Of a stretch of DNA of 41,238 nucleotides, positions 13,288 through 21,885 are shown piece by piece (within the stretch, counting starts at the first letter, position 1; every line of letters begins with the position of its first letter). This stretch comes from Candidatus Angelobacter sp. Gp1-AA117 (GTDB taxonomy: Bacteria; Acidobacteriota; Terriglobia; Terriglobales; Acidobacteriaceae), in NCBI GenBank assembly GCA_003223515.1, contig QHVI01000043.1, forward strand, positions 1-41,238, read 5' to 3'. A program made the translations under genes and the position numbers. The notes beneath the pieces were generated by a model, which saw only the letters and a program-made list of their open reading frames with translations, had not been told where the DNA came from and searched no databases.

Positions 13288-14946
13288 ATGGCTACCGTTG
13301 AAACCACCAGAGGAACACTCTCCCATCTGACCGGCAATCCACTGCATAAGCCATTCCGTAATGAACCGCTTACGAATTTCAACAATCCTGAGAATGCCCG
13401 CCGGATGCGCGAGGCACTGGACAAGGTAGGGGCCGAACTGGGCCAGGAATATGACATCGTCATCGGCAAGCAGTTGATCAAGACCGATAAGAAGATCAAA
13501 TCCATCAATCCTGCGCGCCCTGCGCAGATCGTGGGCATTGTGCAGGAAGCGCAACAGGAGCATGTGGACATTGCCATGAAGTCAGCGCTGTCTGCATTCC
13601 AGACATGGAGGTTCACGCCGGTGGAGCGGCGCGCCCAGTTGCTCCATGATGTGGCTGGCATTCTGCGCGAGCGTAAATTCGAATTTGCCGCCTGGATGGT
13701 CTACGAGGTGGGCAAGAATTGGGCCGAGGCAGATGCCGATGTTGCCGAGACGATTGATTTCGCGGAGTTCTATGCGCGCGAAGCTCTGCGGCTCTCGCAG
13801 GTAGAAACCCCGGTGCAGTTGCCCGGCGAGCATGACACGCTGATGTACATCGCGCTGGGTGTCGGCGCGGTCATTCCGCCGTGGAACTTCCCGTGCGCGA
13901 TTATGGCCGGTATGACCATGGCTTCCATCGTGTGCGGAAATACGGTGGTGATGAAGCCCTCGCATGATTCTCCGGTGATTGCCGCAAAGTTTTTTGAAGC
14001 GCTGCAGGAAGCGGGAATGCCTGATGGCGTCGCCAATTTCTGTCCGGGCACGGGTACTGGATTCGGACGTGGGCTGGTAGCGCATCCGCAGACGCGCTTC
14101 ATTGCCTTTACCGGCTCCAAGGAAGTTGGTCTGGATGTAAACCAGCGCGCGGCCATCACGCAGCCGGGACAGAAGTGGATCAAGCGCACCATTCTGGAAA
14201 TGGGCGGCAAAGACAGCATTGTTGTGGAACACGATGCCGACCTGGACGCCGCTGTTGAAGGTGTTGTTCAATCGGCGTATGGCTTTTCCGGGCAGAAGTG
14301 CTCCGCCTGCTCGCGCGCCATTGTGGATGAAAGAATCTATGACATTTTCGTCGAGCGCCTGCGGGAACGTGTAAGCCGGATTGCTGTCGGTGATCCGCTG
14401 GAGAACAAAGATATGGGCCCGGTGGTCAGTGAGAAGCAGTACAAAAAGATTCTTGAGTACATCGAGATCGGCAAGAAAGAAGGCCGGCTGATCGCAGGCG
14501 GCGGCAAGGCGACGGAAGCCGGCGATGGTTATTACATCCAGCCCACCGTGATTGCGGACGTTTCACCCACCGCCCGCATTGCCCAGGAAGAGATTTTTGG
14601 CCCGGTGCTGACAGTGATCAAGTCACGCAACTTCGATGACGCGCTGGAGATCGCCAACAATACCGAGTTTGGCCTGACTGGCTCACTGTACTCCGCCTCG
14701 CGAGAGAAGCTGGAGCGTGCCCGCCATCAGTTCCACGTGGGTAATCTCTATTTCAACCGTAAATCGACAGGCGCGATGGTGGGTGCGCATCCCTTTGGCG
14801 GCTTCAACATGTCGGGCACCGACTCCAAAGCCGGTGGGCCGGATTATCTGCTGCTCTTCAGCCAAGCCAAATCAGTGGCCGAAAAGGTGGGCGATGCCGG
14901 GCCGGTCACTCATAACATGCATTCCCAATCGGAACCGTCGCGCTAG
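13288..14946 (+). CDS. pruA: L-glutamate gamma-semialdehyde (1-pyrroline-5-carboxylate) dehydrogenase
   Basis: P5CDH oxidises glutamate semialdehyde to glutamate with NAD+, the last step of proline and arginine breakdown. The 552-residue protein is a complete aldehyde dehydrogenase: the PPWNFPCAIMAGM segment, FTGSKEVGLDVN, the general base E304 in LEMGGKDS, catalytic C338 in FSGQKCSACSR, and the C-terminal FNRKSTGAMVGAHPFGGF. The GQKCSACSR context marks the RocA/P5CDH subgroup. The ATG at 13288 follows AAGGACG. It ends in a strong terminator and is a single-gene unit; no proline dehydrogenase is adjacent. Confidence 0.95.
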   Translation: MATVETTRGTLSHLTGNPLHKPFRNEPLTNFNNPENARRMREALDKVGAELGQEYDIVIGKQLIKTDKKIKSINPARPAQIVGIVQEAQQEHVDIAMKSALSAFQTWRFTPVERRAQLLHDVAGILRERKFEFAAWMVYEVGKNWAEADADVAETIDFAEFYAREALRLSQVETPVQLPGEHDTLMYIALGVGAVIPPWNFPCAIMAGMTMASIVCGNTVVMKPSHDSPVIAAKFFEALQEAGMPDGVANFCPGTGTGFGRGLVAHPQTRFIAFTGSKEVGLDVNQRAAITQPGQKWIKRTILEMGGKDSIVVEHDADLDAAVEGVVQSAYGFSGQKCSACSRAIVDERIYDIFVERLRERVSRIAVGDPLENKDMGPVVSEKQYKKILEYIEIGKKEGRLIAGGGKATEAGDGYYIQPTVIADVSPTARIAQEEIFGPVLTVIKSRNFDDALEIANNTEFGLTGSLYSASREKLERARHQFHVGNLYFNRKSTGAMVGAHPFGGFNMSGTDSKAGGPDYLLLFSQAKSVAEKVGDAGPVTHNMHSQSEPSR

Positions 14947-14970
14947 GCCTTCCGGCCAGCATGAATTCTG

Positions 14971-15006
14971 GCCCAAACTCCTGATTCTCTTGGAGTTTGG
15001 GCTTTT
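14971..15006 (+). terminator. Rho-independent terminator of the P5CDH gene
   Basis: GCCCAAACTCC (14971-14981) pairs perfectly with GGAGTTTGGGC (14992-15002) around a 10-base loop, followed by TTTT. It lies 24 bases after the stop. Confidence 0.9.
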
Positions 15007-15163
15007 CTGGCTCGTAGATAAAAGAAAATGCAAGACATAGCCGGGCCTGAGTTGACTTTGGCTGAATTGCTGCATCAAAATAATGGCAGCATGGGTTTGT
15101 AGTAACTCCCCCGCGAGATGACGCGCTCGCACTGCTCGCTTCAAGCGTCAAGGACGCGTTTAT

Positions 15164-15538
15164 ATGGCGAAAATCCTTTGTGTGGATGATGAGCCCCATG
15201 TAGTGACCCTGAAATGCGCCATTCTGGAGGCGGCCGGTCATACGGTTACGGCTTCCACCTCTGCGCGCGATGCCATGGAAAAACTTCAGAACAACACCTT
15301 TGACGCCGTGGTGACCGACTGGCGCCTGGGTGATGCCAATGGCCGGGCCGTAGTACAGGCGGCTAAAGGCAATAGCAGCATGCCCGTGGTGGTGGTCTCC
15401 GGCTACGTGGCGGAAGCTTTTCAGGCTGCCGAACCTCTCGCTGATCTCTACCTGGAAAAACCGGTGAACCCCGAGGAACTGGTCACTATTGTGAATGAAT
15501 TGCTGAAGAGCAGCGAAAGAACTACGCCGGGCAGGTAA
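15164..15538 (+). CDS. single-domain response regulator (CheY-like)
   Basis: This 124-residue protein is one receiver domain with no output domain. The acidic pocket is CVDDEP (D8, D9), the phosphoacceptor is D52 in VTDWRLGDANG, S79 lies in VVVVSGY and K99 in LEKPVNPEEL, so all key residues are present. Such proteins relay phosphate or act by binding a partner. No histidine kinase is adjacent. It starts at ATG 15164 with AAGGA about ten bases upstream, and faces the LuxR/PilZ operon convergently. Confidence 0.9.
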   Translation: MAKILCVDDEPHVVTLKCAILEAAGHTVTASTSARDAMEKLQNNTFDAVVTDWRLGDANGRAVVQAAKGNSSMPVVVVSGYVAEAFQAAEPLADLYLEKPVNPEELVTIVNELLKSSERTTPGR

Positions 15539-15548
15539 AACTTCAATA

Positions 15549-15585
15549 CAAAAAATCAAGGGGCAGGCCCGTGGGCCTGCCCCTT
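15549..15585 (-). terminator. terminator of the PilZ-LuxR operon (may act in both directions)
   Basis: AAGGGGCAGGCCC (15558-15570) and GGGCCTGCCCCTT (15573-15585) form a 13-bp near-perfect stem. On the minus strand it is followed by TTGATTTTTTG, giving a T-tract for the leftward operon. It also follows the rightward receiver gene, though with no T-tract on that side. Confidence 0.85.
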
Positions 15586-15602
15586 CCATTCTGGAGAAAA
15601 TT

Positions 15603-16253
15603 TTACCGCGTTCCCGCTGCTACCGAGGTGGCGGCTGCCTCTGCGAGGATGCGATGGTGAATCGTGAAGAGCGCCAGCTCAAGCCGGTCAGAGACGCCAA
15701 TCTTGTCGTAGACGTTGCGCAGGTAGTTCTTGATCACCTGCTCGGTTGTGCCCAACTGGGTGGCAATTTCTTTGTTCTTGTATCCCTGCACGATCAAGGC
15801 GACGATCTTGAGTTCCTTGGCGGTGAGGCGGTCCCGAACGCGCGCGCCCACCAGATCGTTCTCGGCAGTTTCCTTGCTCTCATTGGTGTCCTGCACCCAG
15901 CTTTCGCCCTTGCTTACTTTGCGAACGCATTGGACCAGCGCCTCACCGCTTACATTGCGGTAAATCACGCCGTGAACGCCATTGGAGAGATAATGCCGGG
16001 AGTCTGCGCCATTGTCAGCCACCAGCACCAGCTTGGTCTTCAGCTTGCGCGCGGTTTCCACCACAACCTGAAGGTTGGGCTGCATGTCTGCACTGAAAAT
16101 CAGTACCGAGGCGTGGAACTTCTCGATGGCCATCATCATTTTTTCCGGCGTTTCCGCCTGAGCCACAATGCGTAAATCGTCTTCGACCGCCAGAACTTTG
16201 GCCACGCCCGTCCGGAAGATAGCTTGGTTATCAGCCAAAATAATCTTCAGCAT
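15603..16253 (-). CDS. LuxR/NarL-type regulator with a degenerate receiver
   Basis: This 216-residue protein has a CheY-like domain (1-115) and a C-terminal LuxR HTH (about 140-200; LTAKELKIVALIVQGYKNKE then IATQLGTTEQVIKNYLRNVY). The fold of the receiver is clear (MLKIILADNQAIFRTGVAKV) but the switch residues are not. Position 54, normally the phosphoacceptor Asp, is Ser (LIFS54AD). The conserved Thr/Ser position reads LVAD, and the conserved Lys is R99 (VIYRN). It is therefore unlikely to be phosphorylated in the usual way. The start codon overlaps the stop of the upstream PilZ gene by one base, so translation is coupled. Confidence 0.9.
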   Translation of the reverse strand: MLKIILADNQAIFRTGVAKVLAVEDDLRIVAQAETPEKMMMAIEKFHASVLIFSADMQPNLQVVVETARKLKTKLVLVADNGADSRHYLSNGVHGVIYRNVSGEALVQCVRKVSKGESWVQDTNESKETAENDLVGARVRDRLTAKELKIVALIVQGYKNKEIATQLGTTEQVIKNYLRNVYDKIGVSDRLELALFTIHHRILAEAAATSVAAGTR

Positions 16254-16594
16254 TATTTGGTTCCTTTACTGCGAATGAATTTGTACTGGTCGATGACGCA
16301 TGCCACGCCGTTCTTGGTCTTTTTGCCTTTGCCGGTCTTGCCGTTGGCTTCTTTGCGAACCACGCGTCCGGTGCAGTGCACCTCAACATCTTTGGCTGTC
16401 CCCAGAACCTTGGCTGGCAGCGTGATGTCAAACTCAATGGGTGAACCCACAGGAAGATCAGTATTCGCCTGGATGTAAACGCCTGCGGCGCTCATGTCGG
16501 CCGTGGTTCCACGATCGGCTGCTGTGGCGCCTTTTTGCCGGATGCGGATGGGCAGCTCCAGCGGAAATCTTTTGCCTGTTCTTGCTTCTGACAA
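16253..16594 (-). CDS. single PilZ-domain protein (cyclic di-GMP receptor)
   Basis: This 113-residue protein consists of one PilZ domain. R5-TGK-R9 matches RxxxR and D33-M-S-A-A-G38 matches (D/N)xSxxG, so both cyclic di-GMP-binding motifs are intact. A lysine-rich loop (KEANGKTGKGKKTKNG) interrupts the C-terminal strands. It starts at TTG 16594, five bases after a very strong GAGGAGG, which is why I prefer this start. It is the first gene of a two-gene operon with the degenerate LuxR regulator (TAATG overlap), suggesting that cyclic di-GMP sensing and the regulator act together. Confidence 0.88.
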   Translation of the reverse strand: MSEARTGKRFPLELPIRIRQKGATAADRGTTADMSAAGVYIQANTDLPVGSPIEFDITLPAKVLGTAKDVEVHCTGRVVRKEANGKTGKGKKTKNGVACVIDQYKFIRSKGTK

Positions 16595-16926
16595 TTTGCC
16601 TCCTCACGCAACTCAACCTGGAATCAAACGGTCTTTGTTGCTGCTCTTGTACTTCGGGGAGAGATGTTGATGGTTTATATCACGAAAAGCGGGCCAAAAG
16701 ACAGATGATTCATCTACTTAGGCAATATCCCCTATGGCATGCGGGGACGGAAACAGGCCAATCACACTGATTTTGATATGAATATCAATGACCAGGAACT
16801 TTATGGAACGCCGCCGCCCTCGCCAGCGCGCGGGAGGATTCCCCGGCATGCGATTTGGACTTGTGCGTTGTAAATAAAAATGGCAAGCGGTTTTTATGTC
16901 CGCTTGCCACGCTTAATTGAGAATGA
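16595..16926. other. non-coding gap with a palindrome and a degraded R1 repeat
   Basis: This is the 332-bp stretch between two minus-strand operons. TTGATATGAATATCAA (16773-16788) is a perfect inverted repeat with a 2-base centre and could be an operator. 16797-16845 (TTTATGGAACGCCGCCGCCC then TCG) is a degraded copy of R1. A terminator hairpin closes the gap at 16876-16909. No gene is seen. Confidence 0.45.
16876..16909 (-). terminator. terminator of the three-gene envelope operon
   Basis: TGGCAAGCGG (16881-16890) pairs with CCGCTTGCCA (16900-16909). On the minus strand the hairpin is followed by TTTTTATTT. It lies directly after the stop at 16927. Confidence 0.9.
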
Positions 16927-17154
16927 TTAGTCGCGGGTGAACATGCCGGTGAACGAATAGCCGAGAATCAGGCCGATGAAGGCCATGGCCCCGGCTGCCG
17001 GCCACAAATATTCGCGGGCGTAGGGTTTCACGTCCAGCTTTTCTTTCACGGTCTGTTTCACGCTGTGCCGCAACTCGGTCACGGTGTTATGAATCTGGCG
17101 GCGTTGGTCTGCGGCCCGTTTTTCCAGCACGTCAACAGGAATACTGGAAGTCAT
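16927..17154 (-). CDS. small membrane-anchored DUF3618/YqjD-like protein
   Basis: This 75-residue protein has a charged amphipathic helix (DVLEKRAADQRRQIHNTVTE, then LRHSVKQTVKEKL) and one C-terminal transmembrane segment (WPAAGAMAFIGLILGYSFTG). The layout, a coiled helix with a GxxxG-rich tail anchor, is that of DUF3618 and ElaB/YqjD proteins. It probably sits in the inner membrane. Its ATG overlaps the stop of the holin-like gene by 4 bp, so it is the last gene of a coupled operon. Confidence 0.75.
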   Translation of the reverse strand: MTSSIPVDVLEKRAADQRRQIHNTVTELRHSVKQTVKEKLDVKPYAREYLWPAAGAMAFIGLILGYSFTGMFTRD

Positions 17155-17555
17155 GCTGCCCTCGTTTCATTCTGGATCCATACCTGATCCTGTTTGAGCA
17201 CCTTCAAGGTGCGCTCCGGCGCCACGCTTACGGAACTAAGTTCGCTGTAGCCCATCCATCCGAGCACGATGCCGCCGATGAAATACATGCCGGCAACGAT
17301 CAGCCCGGCCCACAACCACGAATACGGGTTGGGCAGGAAGAGTGCGTGGAGCAGAGCGACGAAAGCGAAGGTCAGCACCATCCAGCCGGAAAGCAGCAAC
17401 GCAGCGGCTACCGCCAGCAGCGGGATGGATGCCTTCCACCTGCTCATCTTTTCGTTGATCTCGGCCTTCAGCAGTTGCAGCCGTGTATCCAGAAATTCTT
17501 TGAACTCCTCTTTCGTTTCGGACAATAGAGTGCCGATCGGTTTCTCAGTATTCAC
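17151..17555 (-). CDS. holin-superfamily (phage holin 3_6/YqjE-like) membrane protein
   Basis: This 134-residue protein has an N-terminal amphipathic helix (LLSETKEEFKEFLDTRLQLL) and two or three membrane spans (SIPLLAVAAALLLSGWMVLT, FAFVALLHALFL, WLWAGLIVAGMYFIGGIVLG). This matches the YqjE/phage holin 3_6 family found in cellular genomes, not a lytic cassette; no endolysin is near. It starts at GTG 17555 after GGAGG, overlapping the preceding gene by 11 bp and the next by 4 bp. The function is unknown; such operons are linked to envelope or stress states in other bacteria. Confidence 0.8.
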   Translation of the reverse strand: MNTEKPIGTLLSETKEEFKEFLDTRLQLLKAEINEKMSRWKASIPLLAVAAALLLSGWMVLTFAFVALLHALFLPNPYSWLWAGLIVAGMYFIGGIVLGWMGYSELSSVSVAPERTLKVLKQDQVWIQNETRAA

Positions 17556-18123
17556 GGTTTGTCCTCCAGATTCTCAGTCCAACGCCCAGCAGGAAGCCTG
17601 CAGCCCCGCCGGCGAGAATTAGCTGCAGCGGGTAATCGCGTTGGACGGCATTGGCGCGCAGCCGCGTGCGGTAGTATCTGGTGCGCACCTGGGAACGCAA
17701 GTCAGCGGCTCTCTCGGCAGCAGTCTGGCGCAACTCATCTGCGCGCGAAGCTGCCATCTCGCTCCATTCCTGGGTCTTGTTCTTTGCCAAGTCGATAAGC
17801 TCCTGCGTTTTGTTTTTCGCGAGATCGGTCAATTCCTGGGTCTTGGTTTTTGCCATGTCGGCGAGGTCAGAGGCTTTGGTTTTGGCGGTATCGGTCAGGC
17901 CGGTGATCCGGTCTGTGGCAGTGCTGCCGCTTTCGCTGAAGCGTCCTTGCGTTCGGCGCACCATGACCACCACTTTGCCAATGGCGGTTCCTACCTGACT
18001 GGCGCGCTCTTCCAGCGCAGTTCTGCTCGCCTGCTCGGGCAGCAGGCGCTCTGGGTCCGGCGGATTGGCCGGATAAACATCAAAATCCGGAACATCCGAA
18101 CTCCGGTGCAGTGGTTCGGCCAT
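17545..18123 (-). CDS. 11-residue-repeat (LEA/apolipoprotein-like) protein with tail anchor
   Basis: This 192-residue protein has a proline-rich start and a helical body. Residues 77-120 contain four tandem 11-residue units of the form xDxAKxKTQEL (for example TDLAKNKTQEL), a pattern seen in group 3 LEA and apolipoprotein-type amphipathic helices. Further helical sequence (SRADELRQTAAERAADLRSQ) and one membrane span near the C-terminus (LQLILAGGAAGFLLGVGL) follow. It is the first gene of the envelope operon, with AAGGAGAG eight bases before ATG 18123. It probably lies along or tethers the inner membrane; a role in desiccation or membrane protection is inference. Confidence 0.75.
   Translation of the reverse strand: MAEPLHRSSDVPDFDVYPANPPDPERLLPEQASRTALEERASQVGTAIGKVVVMVRRTQGRFSESGSTATDRITGLTDTAKTKASDLADMAKTKTQELTDLAKNKTQELIDLAKNKTQEWSEMAASRADELRQTAAERAADLRSQVRTRYYRTRLRANAVQRDYPLQLILAGGAAGFLLGVGLRIWRTNREY
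17764..17895 (-). repeat. four 33-bp in-frame coding repeats
   Basis: These encode residues 77-120 of the 192-residue protein as four 11-residue units (TDTAKTKASDL, ADMAKTKTQEL, TDLAKNKTQEL, IDLAKNKTQEW). The units are diverged at DNA level but keep length exactly, indicating internal duplication under protein-level selection. Confidence 0.8.
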
Positions 18124-18562
18124 ACGGAACTCTCCTTCTAAGGTTTCAAAGCCAGGGGCGGGACATTCATTAAGATGTTGATTTTCGACAGCGTGTTTTA
18201 AGGGCGGATAGCATTAGTTGGAACTGGCATGTGTGCCGGAGCACGGGCGCGAATTTGTCGAGAGTTCCAGAGACTTAATCCTAAAGTACTATGCATCACA
18301 CGGCCAACGGTGAATAGCATAGAGCGCCAAAAGCAAAATCATCGCATTCCGACATATGAATTCCCGTATTCCGTCCATGTGTCACTATGGAAATCTATAA
18401 TAAGCTCTGCCTAGTGCTGCAATCTTCCTCTGTAAGCCCTTGATAAACCAGAACTTGTCATGAATGGCGAATGGCATCTTTTATGCACTTGTGCCTCTGT
18501 GGCAATTCTGGATATCACGTTACAAAATTGAAGAAAAGGAAAGTTGGATAAGGAGCAATCAA
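18124..18562. other. 439-bp intergenic leader before the TonB receptor
   Basis: This lies between two divergent units. TATAAT at 18396-18401 could be a -10 element for the receptor gene, with no good -35 partner. AAGGAG at 18550-18555 is the ribosome site for ATG 18563. Short frames here have no coding character. No other feature is seen. Confidence 0.4.
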
Positions 18563-21500
18563 ATGAGCAAGAGAATTTTGCTTGGTCTACTAATAACTGC
18601 TCTCCTCCTGTTCCTGGGACTTCCGGGCTTCGCCCAGGAGTCAACAGTGAAAGGAAATCTCGCAGGTGTGGTGCTTGATTCATCCGGTGCGGTGGTTCAG
18701 GGAGCTACAGTCACTCTCGCCGGGCCGACCGGAAACCGCACAGCCAAGACTGACGTTGACGGAAAGTTCATATTTGCGGCACTCACTCCCGGTGTTTATG
18801 GTGTCAAAGTAGAACAGTCGGGATTCAAAGCTGCTGATGTGAAGGGAATCGAGGTAGCCACAGGCCGTACTTCCAGCCTCCGCATGCAATTGGAGCCGGG
18901 TGCTGTAAGTGAAACGGTCGAGGTGAGCGCGACTGCCGTAACAGTTGATACAACGTCGACCGCAACCGGCGCCAACCTGAACGACGCGTTTTACGCTTCA
19001 GTTCCGGTGCCGCGCAATGTTTCTGGATTGTTTTATGTTGCACCGGGGGTTGCCGACAGCGGACAGGCAGGACGGGCCAATCCGTCTATCTCTGGCGGTT
19101 CAGGACTTGAAAACCTCTATGTTGCTGACGGCGTGAACATTACTGACCCGGCATTCGGCGGTCTCGGCATCTTTACCCGTACCTATGGTTCAGTGGGCAC
19201 CGGAATCAACCTGAGCTTCATTAAAGAAGTACAGGTCAAAACTGGTGGCTTTGAGCCCCAATATGGCCAGGCGACCGGCGGCGTAGTGCAAATTGTGACT
19301 AAATCTGGTGGCCAGGACTTTCATGGCGCAGTGGGCTTCTTCGGAGCGCCAGTGAGCACCGAAGCTAACACTCGCCAGATAGATTTGTTCCGTAACCGTC
19401 ACGTAGGCCGCAGCTTGCTGACCAGTTCAGCAAATCCCGGCGGCACTCTGCCCGCCTCGGGACTTGGAGTGGGACCAGGATCCTATGACATTGATGGAGA
19501 AATCGGCGGATATGTCCCCGGGTTCCGGAAAAACCTATTTTTCTTTGGCTCCTACAATCCGACGCTGAACACCGATTTTCTAGTGCCGCCTCAATTTGCA
19601 GGTGCTCCGTTAATTACTGGTGGCGTACAGCAGCAAGTGGGACTCTTCACATTGCTACATGGCAAGCCTATCTACATGCGGGCCTTCACTAATAACTATG
19701 CCGGTAAGCTGACCTGGAAGATAGGTAATTCGCAGACGTTGGAATCCTCAATCTTCGGGGACCCGACTTCCACCAATAGCACCGCTTTCCGGGTAGTCAA
19801 TGCTCAAGATACTAGTGTATTCAGCAGCCAGAATTACTCAACCCGTAACTGGGTAGTTCGCTACAACGGCACCATGTCACCCACCTGGCTGGTGAATGCC
19901 AACTTTACCTGGAACAACAACCAGTTTACCGAGAACCCATTATTTCCCAACACCTTTAACGTCACCGACCGCACCTTTGCCAAACTTTCTCCAACACTCT
20001 CAGGTTTGGGTTTTGTAGAAAACCACAAAGCAGACAATTTCGGGTATGAAGTGGACACTTCCAAGACGGTTCACTTCCTCGGGCAGCACACCTTCATGCT
20101 GGGTGGCACTGAGGCGTTCTTGAATTATGACGATATCAAGAGCCGCACTGGCGGTACCTTCGCCGTACCGGATCTTGGCGCAGTGCGCAATCAGACAGTT
20201 TATGGCTGCCCCGCCGCTACCGGCAGCGTGACTTGCCCGCTCGGCTTCCTGACGAATGCCACTTTTAACCTGAATTTCAGGCCGGGCTGCACTCTCTGTC
20301 CCTCGTATACGGCCCCGGATGGAACAACGGTTGGCCCGGTGGCCGCAACTGTCGGCCGTGGCGAGTATGGCCCGCCGGTTATAGGAACAGAAGGCCTGTC
20401 AATGTCAGCTTTCGTGAATGACAACTGGACCATCAACAAGTTCCTCAGTTTCAGTCTGGGCTTGCGCTGGGAACAGTACCGGATGACAGGCGAGACTGAA
20501 CACTACACTTTCACTGATAACTGGGCGCCCCGCCTGGGTATTGTGTTAGACCCATGGGGCGACCGTAAGTCTAAGATTTACCTCAATTGGGCCCGCTATA
20601 ACTACCAGATGCCGCTGGATGCCGCTATTCGGTCTCTGAGCAATGAGTTGGATCTGACCGGATTGCGCTTTGCTCCGGTAGTCAATCCTAACAACACCGT
20701 CACCATTATTCCTGACGCCGCTCACCTGCTGAATGGCCTCGTAGGCGGCTCCGGTGGCCGGGCGACTCTCTCGGCCCAGGCTGGTAACAATGGAACCATC
20801 ACCGCAGGAAACATTGAAGGCTTTGCTCCAGGCACTAAAATGCAGTATGAAGATGAGTATGTTGCCGGAGTGGAGCGTGAACTGGGCCACGGCGTCGTGG
20901 TGAGTGCACGCTACATTGATCGCCGGCTCCGTCGGGTGGTTGAAGACATGGGCGGCATCTCACCTGAAGGTTCAAACTGCTGCTTCACTCAGGTGTTCCT
21001 CATTGGAAACCCCAGCAGCACACTGGACATCTTCACCAATGAACCTCATGCAACCGTTCAACCTAAAGGTGCGACCTGCCCCAGCGGACTGGTTTCTGAC
21101 TCTGACGTGAACGGATTCGCGTATACAAGCGGGTTGCAGGCATGCTTCCCCAGCGGCGTTGGAGTCAATGGACTGGATGCCGGTTCTGCTGTACCTGACG
21201 GCATCGCTGACGGCTTCGCTAATCCTGTCCGCAACTATCAGGCCGCTGAATTCGAATTGAACAAAGGATTCAGCAGGAACTGGTTGATGCGGTTGAACTA
21301 CCGTCTGGCCTATCTGCGCGGAAACTATGAAGGCGCCTTCCGCAACGACAATGGACAAACCGATCCCAGCATCAGTTCGCTGTTTGATTTCACTGCCGGT
21401 GTTCTGAACTTACTTGGTGACCAGTTTGCCGCAGGTCCGCTGAATACAGACCGCCACCACGTAGGCAATCTTTTCTTCAGCTACACCTTTGATCACTCCT

Positions 21501-21868
21501 ACTTCAGAGGGTTCACTGTGGGTACGGGAATGCGCATCCAGAGTGGCACTCCGATCAGCGAGTTCGGCAATCACCCCGCCTATGGAAACCAGGGCGAGGT
21601 ACCGTTCGGCGGACGCGGCAAGCTTGGACGCACTCCTGCCAGCGGCTCCATTGATTTGCACGCTGAATATGCCCACAAGATGACTGAACGCTGGACCCTT
21701 CGCGCGGGTACTGATCTCTTCAACGTGACCAACAGCCAGACAACCACGTTTGTTGATCAGTTGCGGGACATCTCATTCTCAGCGCCAGGATCCAACTCTG
21801 ATTTCCAGAAGCCTTTAGCTTTCCAGAATCCGTTCTATGCACGGTTCTCGGTCAAGCTGGAGTTCTAA
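18563..21868 (+). CDS. Oar-like TonB-dependent outer membrane receptor
   Basis: This 1101-residue protein has a signal peptide (ILLGLLITALLLFLGLPGFA). A carboxypeptidase-regulatory/Cna-B-like domain follows at about 30-115 (GVVLDSSGAVVQGATVTLAG; TDVDGKFIFAALTPGVYGVK). A plug domain follows (LENLYVADGVNIT; EVQVKTGGFEPQYGQATGGV then VQIVTKSGG), then a large beta-barrel ending in the aromatic KLEF, the outer-membrane sorting signal. Such receptors import large ligands with TonB energy, and Oar-type members can also export proteins. The ligand is unknown and no SusD partner is present. ATG 18563 follows AAGGAG; a longer frame from 18464 is rejected because it precedes the signal peptide. Confidence 0.93.
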   Translation: MSKRILLGLLITALLLFLGLPGFAQESTVKGNLAGVVLDSSGAVVQGATVTLAGPTGNRTAKTDVDGKFIFAALTPGVYGVKVEQSGFKAADVKGIEVATGRTSSLRMQLEPGAVSETVEVSATAVTVDTTSTATGANLNDAFYASVPVPRNVSGLFYVAPGVADSGQAGRANPSISGGSGLENLYVADGVNITDPAFGGLGIFTRTYGSVGTGINLSFIKEVQVKTGGFEPQYGQATGGVVQIVTKSGGQDFHGAVGFFGAPVSTEANTRQIDLFRNRHVGRSLLTSSANPGGTLPASGLGVGPGSYDIDGEIGGYVPGFRKNLFFFGSYNPTLNTDFLVPPQFAGAPLITGGVQQQVGLFTLLHGKPIYMRAFTNNYAGKLTWKIGNSQTLESSIFGDPTSTNSTAFRVVNAQDTSVFSSQNYSTRNWVVRYNGTMSPTWLVNANFTWNNNQFTENPLFPNTFNVTDRTFAKLSPTLSGLGFVENHKADNFGYEVDTSKTVHFLGQHTFMLGGTEAFLNYDDIKSRTGGTFAVPDLGAVRNQTVYGCPAATGSVTCPLGFLTNATFNLNFRPGCTLCPSYTAPDGTTVGPVAATVGRGEYGPPVIGTEGLSMSAFVNDNWTINKFLSFSLGLRWEQYRMTGETEHYTFTDNWAPRLGIVLDPWGDRKSKIYLNWARYNYQMPLDAAIRSLSNELDLTGLRFAPVVNPNNTVTIIPDAAHLLNGLVGGSGGRATLSAQAGNNGTITAGNIEGFAPGTKMQYEDEYVAGVERELGHGVVVSARYIDRRLRRVVEDMGGISPEGSNCCFTQVFLIGNPSSTLDIFTNEPHATVQPKGATCPSGLVSDSDVNGFAYTSGLQACFPSGVGVNGLDAGSAVPDGIADGFANPVRNYQAAEFELNKGFSRNWLMRLNYRLAYLRGNYEGAFRNDNGQTDPSISSLFDFTAGVLNLLGDQFAAGPLNTDRHHVGNLFFSYTFDHSYFRGFTVGTGMRIQSGTPISEFGNHPAYGNQGEVPFGGRGKLGRTPASGSIDLHAEYAHKMTERWTLRAGTDLFNVTNSQTTTFVDQLRDISFSAPGSNSDFQKPLAFQNPFYARFSVKLEF

Positions 21869-21885
21869 CCTCGATTGCTTTTAAC

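Noticed and set aside
17151-17555. Prophage lysis cassette
   Set aside because: The holin-like gene is of the cellular YqjE type; no endolysin, spanin or phage structural gene is near.
17764-17895. CRISPR-like spacing of repeated units
   Set aside because: The 33-bp units are contiguous, in frame and encode an 11-residue protein repeat; there are no spacers.
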